The notes: generated by a model from the letters alone, not told the origin. Counted from the first letter of the stretch, positions 36,870-46,746 are shown. The stretch is 64,000 bases of DNA from Betaproteobacteria bacterium (GCA_016868255.1 VGHN01000002.1:1-64000), one strand, 5' to 3'. Numbers and translations: made by a program.

Positions 36870-37250
36870 TTAGAAAGTAAGAACCTTTGCCTGATCAAGC
36901 ATGAGTTGCCCCACCACCGCTGTGGTGCCTGCTTGACCCGTTAGCTCTCCAATGAAGGCCTCTCCCTTGTGGTGGGTGCGAAGGGCCATGCCACAGGCAA
37001 AGAGCTTCACCCCCAACTCATGGGCCCGTTGGATATGCACCATGAGGCTGGTTTGGGAGACTTCCTCGGTGATGAAGCCCGCAGCCACGCCCTCGAAGGC
37101 CAGCTTGACTGCCTCCCCGGTGAGATGAATCTCGACCTCGTGATCGAGCGCCCGAGCCGTCTGGGCATAGACGAAGGCCGTGGCCGCCGGCGCCGGATTC
37201 TTGGGCGAGCCGTTGGCCAGAACAATCAGGAGTTTCTGCTTGGGCGCCAT
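36870..37250 (-). CDS. DsrE-like sulfur carrier family protein
   Basis: Small DsrE/DsrF-fold protein, 126 aa. The Rossmann-like N-terminus (K-L-L-I-V-L-A-N-G), a middle helix pair and a conserved Cys86 in L-F-A-C-G-M-A match DsrE-type proteins, where such a cysteine carries a persulfide. The start codon overlaps the stop of the GcvH-like gene (TAATG on the minus strand), so the two are translationally coupled. Which sulfur species or partner it handles cannot be told. DsrE and lipoyl carriers also co-occur in sulfane-sulfur oxidation systems. Confidence 0.72.
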   Translation of the reverse strand: MAPKQKLLIVLANGSPKNPAPAATAFVYAQTARALDHEVEIHLTGEAVKLAFEGVAAGFITEEVSQTSLMVHIQRAHELGVKLFACGMALRTHHKGEAFIGELTGQAGTTAVVGQLMLDQAKVLTF

Positions 37251-37729
37251 TACATTCCAACCAGCGGGTCGTAGGGCGTCATTTGTGGGGCGGGCAAGAG
37301 GTGCGCGAACTGCCGCTCGCCGTTCCTACCCAGCCAGTCGCAATACTGTTCGTAAGAGAGCAAAGACGCCTGCGGCACTGCGCTCGCCGCAGACTTCACC
37401 TTGAATAGCCAGCCATCGCTGTAAGGGCTCGACTTCGCCAGTGTGACGTCCTGGCTCACCCGCTCGTTGCCCTCCAGGATGGTGCAGGCAAAGGGAGCCT
37501 CGATTCCAAAAGCGGTCTTCCAGGTTTCCATGACCCCCATTGAGCCCCGAGCATCGATCTCGCTGCCTGCAGGCTTGGGGTAGAAGATCACAAAACGGCC
37601 ATAGTGGGTCACGAAGGCGTTGGCACCAATCGTCCACTGATTCTCGCCTTCTGGGCGTGCCCAGAGGTCGACATTCGGCTCAAAAAAGCAGTCTTGGGGC
37701 AGGCCGGCCATGTATTGATCAAGTGTCAT
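37250..37729 (-). CDS. GcvH/LbpA-like lipoyl-carrier protein
   Basis: The 159-aa protein resembles glycine-cleavage H protein and lipoate-binding protein LbpA. D-L-W-A-R-P-E-G (residues 21-28) matches the LbpA/GcvH N-terminal strand, and E-T-W-K-T-A-F (Lys71) aligns with the lipoylation site E-S-V-K-A. A-I-E-A-P-like and P-Y-S-D-G-W-L-F-K-V-K segments follow. There is no gcvT or gcvP nearby, so a glycine-cleavage role is unlikely. The ATG at 37729 is 24 bases from the end of tRNA-Sec and lacks a clear ribosome site; the frame extends upstream into the tRNA, which is not coding. Confidence 0.75.
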   Translation of the reverse strand: MTLDQYMAGLPQDCFFEPNVDLWARPEGENQWTIGANAFVTHYGRFVIFYPKPAGSEIDARGSMGVMETWKTAFGIEAPFACTILEGNERVSQDVTLAKSSPYSDGWLFKVKSAASAVPQASLLSYEQYCDWLGRNGERQFAHLLPAPQMTPYDPLVGM

Positions 37730-37753
37730 TGGCAATGCGATTAAAGATGGGGG

Positions 37754-37846
37754 CGGAAGGGTATGGGAGTCGAACCCACCAGAGGTTGCTGGCAACCTCT
37801 ACCAGATTTGAAGTCTGGCCGGACCACCGGGTCGCGGCACCCTTCC
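37754..37846 (-). tRNA. selC: tRNA-Sec (anticodon UCA)
   Basis: Selenocysteine tRNA of 93 nt on the minus strand. The 5' acceptor strand GGAAGGGT pairs with ACCCTTCC at the 3' end, giving the 8-bp acceptor arm typical of tRNA-Sec. The anticodon loop reads A-C-T-T-C-A-A-A-T, with anticodon TCA. A long variable arm (AGAGGTTGC / GCAACCTCT) and G-T-T-C-G-A in the T loop are present. The discriminator is G (37754) followed by CCC, so CCA is not encoded. It begins one base after the selB stop codon. Confidence 0.96.
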
Positions 37847-39745
37847 TTAGGGTTTGGAGGCATCTGACCATGGATTGGAGCGCCGTACAAGGTGGTTATC
37901 CTTGATGCGGCGTGTAAAACCAACGCGATCAAAAAACTCGAGAATCTGTATGGCCACCTTGCGGCCACCACCGATTTGGTCGCGAAACTCGGCAGCGCGA
38001 ACCTGCGGATTCGACTCCGAGAGGGTCTCGACAATCTGCCCCATCTCGGCCACGGTCTCGGTGAGAAAGAAGTGATCCAGGGCCACCAGAACCACATCGC
38101 CCCTGCGTGCCACCTTTCGCAGATTCGTTCGAATCTCGCCCTCTGCAATATTGAGTGCATTGGCGATATCTCGAACCCGAGGTGGCTGGAATGGTGTGTT
38201 GGAGAGCAGGGGGCGGATGCTCTCCCAGAGGGCCTGGTCTTTGGGTTCCAGGTCCACCTTGTGATCGGGCCGGGCTAGAAAGGCACCGCGACGAACGATG
38301 CCGGTGCGTTCAATCAGGGCGTCCACCAATACGCCAAAGGCCTCTTGCGAGAGGGGAAGAGTGAGTTGCCGGCGCAGGCGCTGGAGTTCGAGACCAGGCA
38401 TCTCGGGCTCGCGAACATGAACTTGATCAATCAGCACCAGGGCGGCCTCTTGCAGGGATCGCCACTGATCGGCATGAATCAATTGCTCACCGGCCCGCAC
38501 CACGGGAGCCTCTTGAACGAACGATTGGAACTCGGACGCGGTGAGGTTCCAGTCGTTGCCGAGGCGATCGATCTCTTGGGGGCCATTGGCGATGAGTCGC
38601 AGCATGGCCTCGGTTGGCGAGTGCTGTTCGATGTAGCGCAGGGTTTCGATTCGAGCCGGCGTGCGTCGTCCTCGCGCCGGTGGGCTGGGATCGAGAACAA
38701 TTCCGCCCGCCAGGGTGTTGCGTGCCTGGCTGTCTCGGATCACAAAGCGGTCGCCCGCACAGATGGCGGTGGGTTGGGGGAGTTGAATGGAGACCAAGCC
38801 ACTGCCTCCTGCGGAGATCTGATTCGACTCGAGTGGATGGATCTTGGCCAGGGTATCGAGGCTGCCCAGGTGCAGATGCACCTCAAGACCCGCTCGAATG
38901 TCCTTTCCCTCGAGTGAAGAGAGTGCAATCTGCGCATCAAAGCGCTGGCAAGGCTTGGCGGGCCGTGCTCCCAGCCAATCGCCATGTTGAACCGCTTGGT
39001 GGCTAACACCCACCAGGTTCAAGGCCAGCCGCTGGCCCGCCTGACCTATGGCACTGGGCTTGTCCTGCGCATGAATACTTCGAACCCGAATGGCCTGTCG
39101 ACTGGCACCTAGAAAGACCTCGTCTCCCTCTTTGATGGTCCCCGCATGCGAGGTTCCGGTGACAACAGTGCCCCGCCCCTCAATTACGAATGAGCGATCG
39201 ATGGCCATTCGAAAGGCCCCAGACTCCGTTCTTGACCTGTGCTCTCGAGCAGAGGATTGAAGTGCCTCGGATAGCGCATCGATCCCCTCTCCACTGGTCG
39301 ATGACACAGGAAAGATCGGCCAGTGAAATGCCATGGAGTCGCTCACCATCACCGAGATCTCGATGAGTGCCTCTTGGACGCGGTCGGGATCGACTGCATC
39401 GATCTTGGTGAGTGCGATGGTGCCGAACTCGACGCCGAGCAACCGCAGAATATCGAGGTGCTCGTAGGTCTGCGGCATGGGGCCATCGTCGGCCGCAACA
39501 ATGAGCAGGGCATGGTCAATCCCGGTCGCGCCCGAGAGCATGGTGTGAACAAACTTCTCGTGCCCGGGGACATCAATAAAGCCAAGTCGCTCGGCGCACT
39601 CGGCCACATCGACATAGGCATAGCCCAACTCGATACTGATCCCGCGCTTCTTCTCCTCGGGCAGGCGGTCGGTGTCCTTGCCGGTCAGCCGACGGATGAG
39701 CGAAGTCTTGCCGTGGTCAATGTGACCGGCGGTTCCAACGATCAT
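37847..39745 (-). CDS. selB: Selenocysteine-specific elongation factor SelB
   Basis: GTPase that delivers Sec-tRNA to ribosomes at UGA codons marked by a SECIS element. The 632-aa protein begins [14 protein letters not shown], with D-V-P-G-H-E-K-F as G3 and T-K-I-D as G4. The C-terminal half has winged-helix repeats that bind the SECIS hairpin. Length is close to the E. coli protein (614 aa). The TAA stop (37849-37847) directly abuts the 5' end of selC. It overlaps selA by four bases. Confidence 0.96.
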   Translation of the reverse strand: MIVGTAGHIDHGKTSLIRRLTGKDTDRLPEEKKRGISIELGYAYVDVAECAERLGFIDVPGHEKFVHTMLSGATGIDHALLIVAADDGPMPQTYEHLDILRLLGVEFGTIALTKIDAVDPDRVQEALIEISVMVSDSMAFHWPIFPVSSTSGEGIDALSEALQSSAREHRSRTESGAFRMAIDRSFVIEGRGTVVTGTSHAGTIKEGDEVFLGASRQAIRVRSIHAQDKPSAIGQAGQRLALNLVGVSHQAVQHGDWLGARPAKPCQRFDAQIALSSLEGKDIRAGLEVHLHLGSLDTLAKIHPLESNQISAGGSGLVSIQLPQPTAICAGDRFVIRDSQARNTLAGGIVLDPSPPARGRRTPARIETLRYIEQHSPTEAMLRLIANGPQEIDRLGNDWNLTASEFQSFVQEAPVVRAGEQLIHADQWRSLQEAALVLIDQVHVREPEMPGLELQRLRRQLTLPLSQEAFGVLVDALIERTGIVRRGAFLARPDHKVDLEPKDQALWESIRPLLSNTPFQPPRVRDIANALNIAEGEIRTNLRKVARRGDVVLVALDHFFLTETVAEMGQIVETLSESNPQVRAAEFRDQIGGGRKVAIQILEFFDRVGFTRRIKDNHLVRRSNPWSDASKP

Positions 39746-41184
39746 GCGCGGATGCTCTCGCGAAGCAGCCGCTCATCCTCCTGCAGAAGGCAACGGCAGT
39801 CGAAGACAAGCGTGTCGTCACGGATGCGACCAATAACGGGTGGGTTGTGTGAACGGAAACGCGCCAGGGCCTTCTGCAGCCGAGAGCCCGGCTTCGTTGC
39901 ATCGAGCGGTCGCAAGCAGACCGCCGCCGAGTCGAGTGTCTCCTCGGGAAGTGCACCGCTTCCAATCTGGCTTTTGCAGGAGACGACCTCGGCCTGAAAA
40001 CCATCGCCGGCAATTGCCGCAAGCATGGGCGCGACGCGCACAGCGACCTGATGAATTTCATCGGCCGATCGGGTGAGCATGCGCAGAACGGGCAGCCGCT
40101 CTTGAAGGAGATGGTCGGAGTCGTAGATGCGCAGGGTTGCCTCTAGTGCAGCCATGACCATCTTAGAGATGCGCAAAACACGTTTGAGGGGATGCTTCTT
40201 GATTCGGGCAATGACCGCCTTGCTGCCCACCAGTATGCCGGCCTGCGGACCGCCAAGGAGCTTGTCGCCTGAGAACATCACCAACTCCGCACCCGCCCGC
40301 AAGGAGTCGGATGGAAGCGGCTCTCTGGGCAAGCCGAAACGGGACATATCGACCAAGGCGCCCGATCCCAGGTCGACCATGTAGACCAGATTGTTGGCCT
40401 TGGCCAATGGGCCCAGGTCGGCGTCGGTGACTTCGGCTGTGAAGCCAGTGACTGCATAGTTTGAGCGATGGGCTTTCACAATGAGCCCCGAGCGCTCGGA
40501 GATGGCCTGCTCGTAGTCCCGCAGGTGGGTTCGATTTGTGGTGCCTACTTCAATGAGCTTGCAGTTCGCTGCCCGCATGATGTCGGGCATTCGGAATGAG
40601 CCACCAATCTCGATCTGTTCACCCCGCGAGATGATGACCTCCTTGCGAGCCCCAAGGGCAACAAGCGAGAGCAGCACGGCCGCAGCGCAGTTATTCACAA
40701 CGGTTGCCGCCTCGGCCCTAGTGAGTCGACAGAGCAGGGCCTCCACAATGCTGTCTCGGTCACCGCGCTCGCCGGTCTCCAGGTTGAACTCCAGTGCATT
40801 GAAGTGCCCCATGGAGCTGGCAACTGCATCGACGACCTCGGGGCCCATGATTGAGCGGCCGAGGTTCGTATGAATCACTGTTCCGGTGAGGTTGATGACC
40901 GGAAAAAGCGAGGGCGCAATCTGGGATTCGAGAGCCACCCGGACTCGGGAAGTGATGGCCTCTTGACTCGGGGCCTCTGAGGGCCCCTGGGGGCCGCGGT
41001 ATTGGGCGAGGGTGCTCTGGATGCAGCGCTTGACCAGAGTGCGTCCATGGGCCTCGCAGAGGCCCGATACGGCCGGCCAGTTGAGTATCGCGTCGACCGA
41101 GGGGAGATGGGTGGGCTTGGTGGCGTTTGAACTTGCCAGGGAGTTGGAAGACTCGCCCGAACCGGGCAGAGCATTGCGGATCAT
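39742..41184 (-). CDS. selA: L-seryl-tRNA(Sec) selenium transferase SelA
   Basis: PLP enzyme that converts seryl-tRNA(Sec) to selenocysteyl-tRNA(Sec) using selenophosphate. The 480-aa protein has V-I-N-L-T-G-T-V-I-H-T-N-L-G-R-S near residue 100 and the Schiff-base lysine in S-G-D-K-L-L-G-G-P-Q-A-G, both family hallmarks. The ATG at 41184 is one base after the fdhE stop (TAA-C-ATG) and gives the right length; the longer frame to 41292 lies inside fdhE. The selenophosphate synthetase gene selD is not in the window. Confidence 0.95.
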   Translation of the reverse strand: MIRNALPGSGESSNSLASSNATKPTHLPSVDAILNWPAVSGLCEAHGRTLVKRCIQSTLAQYRGPQGPSEAPSQEAITSRVRVALESQIAPSLFPVINLTGTVIHTNLGRSIMGPEVVDAVASSMGHFNALEFNLETGERGDRDSIVEALLCRLTRAEAATVVNNCAAAVLLSLVALGARKEVIISRGEQIEIGGSFRMPDIMRAANCKLIEVGTTNRTHLRDYEQAISERSGLIVKAHRSNYAVTGFTAEVTDADLGPLAKANNLVYMVDLGSGALVDMSRFGLPREPLPSDSLRAGAELVMFSGDKLLGGPQAGILVGSKAVIARIKKHPLKRVLRISKMVMAALEATLRIYDSDHLLQERLPVLRMLTRSADEIHQVAVRVAPMLAAIAGDGFQAEVVSCKSQIGSGALPEETLDSAAVCLRPLDATKPGSRLQKALARFRSHNPPVIGRIRDDTLVFDCRCLLQEDERLLRESIRA

Positions 41185-41185
41185 G

Positions 41186-42139
41186 TTATTCGCTTCCGGG
41201 ATAGAGCAGTAAGTTGGGTCCTGTTCGTGTGTAGCCTTTTTCATCCACCAGCATATCAAGTGCAAGGCTGCCGATGTCGTCGGCCATGACATCGAGCAGT
41301 GGGTCCTTCTCTTGAATGAAAATCTTCAGATAGGTCTTGCAGTCGTCGCAGGTCTCGGCACGCACGGCAGCTTTTGTAGCGGCCTTGGGATCCGTGTCGA
41401 TGATGAGGTAAGCAATGCCGCCTTCCTTGTAGCAAGAACTGCATTTGACGCGCTCCATATTCCACTCGGTCTGGCAGAGTGAACAATAGAGGTAACGGGC
41501 ATTGGAGCGATCGGGCTCCATATGAACCACGCTGGCTGTGGGTCGAGATCCGCAACAGGGGCAGAGCGACTGAACATCGGCGTTTTGGACATCCGCAACA
41601 GGAAGTGCCTGGGCAATTCGGGTGAAATAGACCTGAAGTGCAGCGCCTACAAAAGGCACGCGACGGGCATCGGTATTTTCGAGCACTGCCCCTGTAAGGA
41701 TGGCATCGGCAAGCGACTCCACCTGATTGGGGTCGCGCTCGAGATGCGCTACAAAGGCCTTGGCCTCTGATCGCAACGATTCTTCGAGTTTGTCCTCTTC
41801 AGCAAGGGAGGAGAGCAGGGATTTGAGATCGGCCCGCCATTGCGCGGCTCGATTGAACACCAGGTCTGCAACAGGTGGCATGCCGTGCTCACGACTGTTC
41901 TGCAAAAGCGCGGGCGACACAGGCTCTGCATCAGCCTGATTGAACACCTTGGATTGGGCTCGACAGACATGGGCCAGGAAACCCAAATAGGGCCCCATGG
42001 GGCCATCCTGGACATGCGCCAGGGCATCCATGCGCGAGGCCCGGTTGGCAAATAGATTCTTGCAGTCTGTTGGAAGAACGACTTTCGGCGCCTCTTGCAC
42101 ACGGTCCATTGAACCGTCGGTAATGATTGGTGTTGGCAT
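41186..42139 (-). CDS. fdhE: Formate dehydrogenase accessory protein FdhE
   Basis: Cytoplasmic zinc-ribbon protein needed for assembly or quality control of respiratory formate dehydrogenases. The 317-aa protein carries four C-x-x-C pairs between residues about 190 and 290 (C-P-C-C-G-S, C-S-L-C, C-S-S-C and C-D-D-C), the family signature. Its substrate is the FdnGHI complex encoded just upstream. A strong terminator separates it from fdnI. It is nearly fused to selA (one-base gap), so assembly factor and selenium machinery are coexpressed. Confidence 0.94.
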   Translation of the reverse strand: MPTPIITDGSMDRVQEAPKVVLPTDCKNLFANRASRMDALAHVQDGPMGPYLGFLAHVCRAQSKVFNQADAEPVSPALLQNSREHGMPPVADLVFNRAAQWRADLKSLLSSLAEEDKLEESLRSEAKAFVAHLERDPNQVESLADAILTGAVLENTDARRVPFVGAALQVYFTRIAQALPVADVQNADVQSLCPCCGSRPTASVVHMEPDRSNARYLYCSLCQTEWNMERVKCSSCYKEGGIAYLIIDTDPKAATKAAVRAETCDDCKTYLKIFIQEKDPLLDVMADDIGSLALDMLVDEKGYTRTGPNLLLYPGSE

Positions 42140-42147
42140 AGTCTCTA

Positions 42148-42183
42148 AAAAAAACGGCCTCCCTATTTGGGTAGGGAGGCCGG
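42148..42183 (-). terminator. Strong terminator between fdnI and fdhE
   Basis: CGGCCTCCCTA (42156-42166) and TAGGGAGGCCG (42173-42183) form an 11-bp perfect stem with a six-base loop. On the minus strand it is followed by eight T residues (42148-42155 are A on plus). It lies 19 bases after the fdnI stop and just before the fdhE start, so fdnGHI ends here or only partial read-through reaches fdhE-selA-selB-selC. Confidence 0.9.
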
Positions 42184-42202
42184 ATGATGCGGCGGACGGA
42201 TA

Positions 42203-42817
42203 CTACTTATCGACCGACTTGAACCAGAGGGGGTGATGGTGCTTGGCCCACGCCCTGGAGACGAAACCGGTTGTCATTGCCTTAATGGTTCCCTTTACCC
42301 ATATCGAAGCATACACATGCACGATGATCGTCAGTATTAGGACAAATCCTGAAAGGGCGTGAACAATCACGGCAATGCGCAGGGTATCGACCGTGAACAT
42401 GTGGGAGAAGAATTCCCGCCACATGATCAGGCCGCTGCCCATGAGCAGCACCATGGAGAGCACCATGGCCCAGTAGGCCAACTTCTGACCAGCGTTGTAC
42501 TTCCCGATTTCCGGGAGGTTATCGTCGCGGTTGCTGATGACATCACCAATCTGACCAAGCCACTTTTTGTCGTGGTCTTTGATGGTGTTGTCCGACAGCT
42601 TCTGCAAGGCGAAGATCATGAAGGAGAGGAACATCAACACCCCAAGCGCAGGGTGAAGGAACCTCGACAACTCTCCACCTCCGAGAACACCCGAGAGAAA
42701 CCAGAACGATGGGTGGAAGAAGGCCAGACCCGAGCAGGCCAGGAGAATGAACAGGATTGCAGTGGCCCAGTGGTTGAGCCGCTCATTCGCCTCGTAGCGC
42801 TTAATTAAGCCTGACAT
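42203..42817 (-). CDS. fdnI: Formate dehydrogenase gamma subunit (cytochrome b556)
   Basis: Membrane anchor carrying two b-type hemes and the quinone site. The 204-aa protein has four hydrophobic helices, beginning R-L-N-H-W-A-T-A-I-L-F-I-L with a helix-1 histidine. Other histidines lie in L-H-P-A-L-G and V-H-A-L-S-G. A loop between helices 2 and 3 carries an acidic N-R-D-D-N-L-P segment. The start lies two bases from the fdxH stop. Whether it is the anaerobic (fdn) or aerobic (fdo) paralogue cannot be told. Confidence 0.92.
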   Translation of the reverse strand: MSGLIKRYEANERLNHWATAILFILLACSGLAFFHPSFWFLSGVLGGGELSRFLHPALGVLMFLSFMIFALQKLSDNTIKDHDKKWLGQIGDVISNRDDNLPEIGKYNAGQKLAYWAMVLSMVLLMGSGLIMWREFFSHMFTVDTLRIAVIVHALSGFVLILTIIVHVYASIWVKGTIKAMTTGFVSRAWAKHHHPLWFKSVDK

Positions 42818-42819
42818 GG

Positions 42820-43692
42820 TTAGACCTCTTCTTTCTCATCGACAACCTTTGGCCCCTTGATGAAGTAATGGGCCAGTCCCGCGAGAACCGCTGCACCGAG
42901 TCCCCACGAGAGGATGGTCTTGGTGACCCCCTTCCAGAGTGTGACGGTGGGCGCAATGGTTGGATCGGTGGGAAGACCGTTGTAGGCATCGGGTCGATCT
43001 GCGTGACGCAGCACGTACATCACGTGTGTGCCGCCAACACCCTGAGGATCGTAGAGGCCGGCCTTCTGATAGCCGCGCTCCTTCAGGTCGTTGACACGCT
43101 TCTCACCGAGCTTCTTCATGTCCTCTTTGGTGCCGAACTTGATGGCCATGGTGGGGCATGCCTTGGCACAGGCAGGCTTCTCACCAACAGCCAGACGGTC
43201 CGAACAGAGCGAGCACTTGTAGGCCTTGTGATCGTCTTTGCTGATGCGGGGGATGTTGAAGGGGCAGCCGGCCACGCAGTATCCGCAGCCAATGCAGTTG
43301 TCCTTCACAAAATCCACCACACCGTTGTCGTACTTGACGATCGCACCCGGGGCCGGGCAGGCCTTAAGGCAGCCCGGGTCCTCGCAGTGCATACAGCCAT
43401 CCTTGCGAATCAGCCAGTCCAGACGTCCTTCCGGACTCTCGACCTCATTGAACCGCATGACGGTCCAAGAAGCCGGGGTGAGGTCGGCGGGGTTGTCGTA
43501 GATGCCGACATTTGAACCAATCGTGTCGCGCTTGTCGTTCCACTGCATACAAGCCACTTGGCAGGCCTTGCAGCCGATGCACTTGGACTCGTCGATTAGC
43601 TTGGCGACTTCGAGCTGCGGATTGGACCTCATCACCATCGGTGCCGTAGAGGCAGACCGATCGACGATGGTCATGGGTTGAGCATTTGCCAT
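42820..43692 (-). CDS. fdxH: Formate dehydrogenase beta subunit (4Fe-4S)
   Basis: Iron-sulfur electron-transfer subunit, 290 aa. It has four clusters of cysteines: [31 protein letters not shown] and C-S-L-C-S-D-R. These carry electrons from the alpha to the gamma subunit. A single C-terminal transmembrane helix (about residues 258-276) anchors it. It starts 12 bases after the alpha stop and ends two bases before fdnI. Standard length and architecture. Confidence 0.95.
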   Translation of the reverse strand: MANAQPMTIVDRSASTAPMVMRSNPQLEVAKLIDESKCIGCKACQVACMQWNDKRDTIGSNVGIYDNPADLTPASWTVMRFNEVESPEGRLDWLIRKDGCMHCEDPGCLKACPAPGAIVKYDNGVVDFVKDNCIGCGYCVAGCPFNIPRISKDDHKAYKCSLCSDRLAVGEKPACAKACPTMAIKFGTKEDMKKLGEKRVNDLKERGYQKAGLYDPQGVGGTHVMYVLRHADRPDAYNGLPTDPTIAPTVTLWKGVTKTILSWGLGAAVLAGLAHYFIKGPKVVDEKEEV

Positions 43693-43704
43693 GGTCTTTC
43701 CTCC

Positions 43705-46700
43705 TTAGACTTTTGCGATGTTGACAAGGAACGCCTTGTACTCTGGCGTATACGAGTTGGCGTCGGCCACATACGGCGTGAGCTCATTGGCCAGGAAGCC
43801 ATTCTTCGCCACCCCGACAAAGCCGAAGTGGATGGGAATGCCCACCGTGTCAACGTTTTGCCCACCGGACTTGAGCCTTGGCATGCGCTTGGTGACAACC
43901 ACAGTGGCCCTGATCTCACCCCGGTCATTCCAGACCTTCACCATGTCGCCATTGCGAATGCCCTTTTCCTTGGCCAGGTCGGGGCTGATCTCCACAAAGG
44001 GACTCGGCTGCGTGATGGCATTGGATTCCACGTTCTTGGTCCAGAAGTGGAAGTGCTCCGTGAGCCGGTAGGTGGTGGCCGCGTAAGGGAACTTCTCCTT
44101 GGTGCCGAAGGTACCCGCCACAGACTTGAAGATCTTTGAGGCGGGATTACTGACCGCCTTGGGATTCGAGTTCATGGGGTTCTTGCCAATCGGCGTCTCA
44201 AAGGGCTCGTAGTGCTCTGGGAGAGGCCCCTCGGCCATGGGCGCATAGAGATTACCCACACCAGTCGTCGTCATGATGAAAGGCGGCGCGGTGTTGTTGG
44301 TGGGTGGCATATCCGGAATATCGGTACCAGACCACTTCTCTCCATCCCAGGCGATGCTCGGGCGCTTCGGATCCCAGGGCTTGCCCGAGAGGTCTGTACC
44401 TGCGCGGTTGTAGAGCACCCGGCGGTTGGCAGGCCATGCAAAGCCCCAGTTGAGATAGGTGCCCATCTCGCCCGGATCGCTCTTGTCTCTGCGTGCCGTG
44501 AGATTGCCCTTCTCGGACCAGCAGCCGGAGTAAATCCAATTGCCGCAACTCGTGCTGCCATCGTCCTTGAGCTGTCCAAAGCCTGCCACTTGACCGCCCG
44601 CCTTGACCAGAACTTCTTTGGTCTTCGGATCGAGAATCTCGGTCGCAGTTCGCCCAGAGACCTCTTTGAGAATCTCCTCCGCGGAGGGATTCCTGGGGTT
44701 GGAGTAGTTCCAGGTCAGCTTCATCATGGCCTCGGGATACTTGCCACCATCCTTCTTGTACATGGCCTTGAGCCGGACGAAGAGTTCAGCAAAGATCTCC
44801 CGATCGGTCTTGCCCTCTCCCGGGGGATTGGCAGCCGCCCAGTGCCACTGAAGGACGCGACCCGAGTTCGTGAAGGTGCCTTCGTCTTCGGCAAAGCAGG
44901 AAGACGGCAGGCGAATGACCTCGGTCTTGATGTCCGCTGTGTTGGCCTTGTGGAATTCGCTGAAGTTCTTCCAGAACTCGGCCGACTCGGTCTCTAGGGG
45001 GTCGATGACCACCATATAGTCAAGCTTGGAGAGCGCTTGAAAGAGCTTGGTCTTGTTTGGAAGGGCGGCGATGGGATTGAAACCTTGACAGATGAGTCCA
45101 CGCATTTCGCCAGACGCCATGCGCTCGAAGGAGTCCATGACGTCGTAGATGCCATCCCGCTTGGGCAGGAAGTCATAGGCATAGTTATTCTCTTTCGTTG
45201 CGTGATCCCCGTACCAGGCCTTCATCAGGCTGGTGTGGAACTTGGAAAAGTTCTTCCAGAAGTTCACCGCCCCGGGACGCATTTCCTTCGGGGTGCGCGC
45301 TTCCAAGAACTTCGCATATTCCACATCCGCCTCCGTCGGCGCACTCATGTAGCCGGGCAGGCTTGCTGCAAATGGACACATGTCGGTGACGCCCTGGACG
45401 TTGGCGTGACCGCGAAGCGCATTCACACCGCCGCCTGCGCGACCGATATTGCCCAGGAGCAACTGGATCATCGCCATGGTGCGGATGTTCTCCGACCCAT
45501 GCGAGTGCTGCGTCCATCCAAGGGCATAGAGAATCGTCATGACCTTGTCGGGCGTGCAGGTGTCGCCGATCATCTGAGCGACCTTCAGGAACGACGCTTT
45601 CGGCGTGCCGCAGACATTCTCGACCATCTCCGGGGTGTAGCGGCTGAAATGCTTCTTCATGATCTGGAAGACGCAGTTGGGATCCTTCAGCGTCTGGTCC
45701 ACCCTCACAAAGCCATCATCTCCGCGGGCAAAACCCCAGGCCGAGCGATCGTAACTGCGCTTGCCTTCGTCGTAACCACTAAACAGGCCATTCTCGAAGG
45801 CGTATTTATCACCCACGATAAATGATGCGTTCGTGTAGTTCAGAACGTAGTCGCGGTGAATCTTGTTGTTGGACAGCAGGTAGTTGATGACGCCGCCCAG
45901 GAATGCAATGTCGGTTCCCACGCGCAGGGGCGCGTAGAAGTCGGCAATTGCGGCCGAGCGAGTGAAGCGAGGATCAACCACCACTAGGCGGGCCTTGCGA
46001 TGCTCCATGGCCTCGGTCACCCACTTGAAACCACAGGGGTGGGCCTCGGCAGCATTGCCGCCCATCACCAGCACTAAATCAGCATTGCGAATATCCGTCC
46101 ATCCGTTGGTCATCGCACCACGCCCAAACGTCGGAGCCAAACTGGCCACCGTCGGGGCATGTCAAATACGTGCTTGGGTATCTAGCGCGACCATTCCAAG
46201 GGCGCGCCCCATTTTGACCTGAAGGTAAGAGGCCTCGTTGCTGACAGTGCTGGAAATCAAAAACTCTGTTGTGTTCCAGCGGTTGACGGTCACACCGTCC
46301 TTGTTCTTCTCAACGAAGTTTGCGTCACGATCCTTCTTCATGTGCCGCGCCACTCGATTGAGTGCCTCGTCCCACGAAATCTGCTTCCACTCGTTGGAGC
46401 CCGGCTCGCGCACCTGGGGGTGCAGCAGGCGCTTGGGTGAGTGGACCATGTCGAGAAGACCGGCACCCTTGGGGCAGAGCGTGCCCTTGTTGATGGGGTT
46501 GTCCGGATCGCCCTCGATGTGAATGATTTTCTTCTTGCCTTGCTCTTCGCGGCTGTACATCACCACGCCGCAGCTCACAGAGCAGTATGGGCAAGTGCCT
46601 CGGGTCTCAGTTGTTCGGGCCAGCTTAAAGGCCCGGACCTCAGCAACAGCAGAGTTGGAGACAAGCCCCAGACCCACGGCTGATGAGGTCGCAATGCCCG

Positions 46701-46746
46701 CCGTACAGACCTTGAAGAACTGTCGGCGAGAGAGTGGTGCGTTCAT
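43705..46746 (-). CDS. fdnG: Selenocysteine formate dehydrogenase alpha subunit
   Basis: Periplasmic Mo/W-bisMGD catalytic subunit oxidising formate to CO2. The gene is one reading frame of 1013 residues interrupted only by TGA at 46164-46162, read as selenocysteine 195 in R-I-U-H-A-P-T. The E. coli FdnG position is Sec196, so this is recoding and not a frameshift. The N-terminus from ATG 46746 is S-R-R-Q-F-F-K, a twin-arginine signal. Cys52, 55, 59 and 91 bind the 4Fe-4S cluster. The start is supported by GGAGAG upstream. It leads the fdnG-fdxH-fdnI operon. Confidence 0.96.
46133..46164 (-). promoter_or_regulatory. Sec UGA codon and bacterial SECIS-like hairpin in fdnG
   Basis: TGA at 46164-46162 is followed by a hairpin from 46150 to 46133 (minus strand) within the coding sequence. 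GG pairs with CC at its base, a single U is bulged, GGCCA pairs with UUGGCU-type bases, and the apical loop starts with G-U. This is the same layout as the E. coli fdnG SECIS, including the bulged U and loop G-U recognised by SelB. Pairing was deduced by eye. Confidence 0.88.

Noticed and set aside
37730-37795. Longer N-terminus for the GcvH-like protein
   Set aside because: The extra 22 codons run into tRNA-Sec, which cannot be coding.
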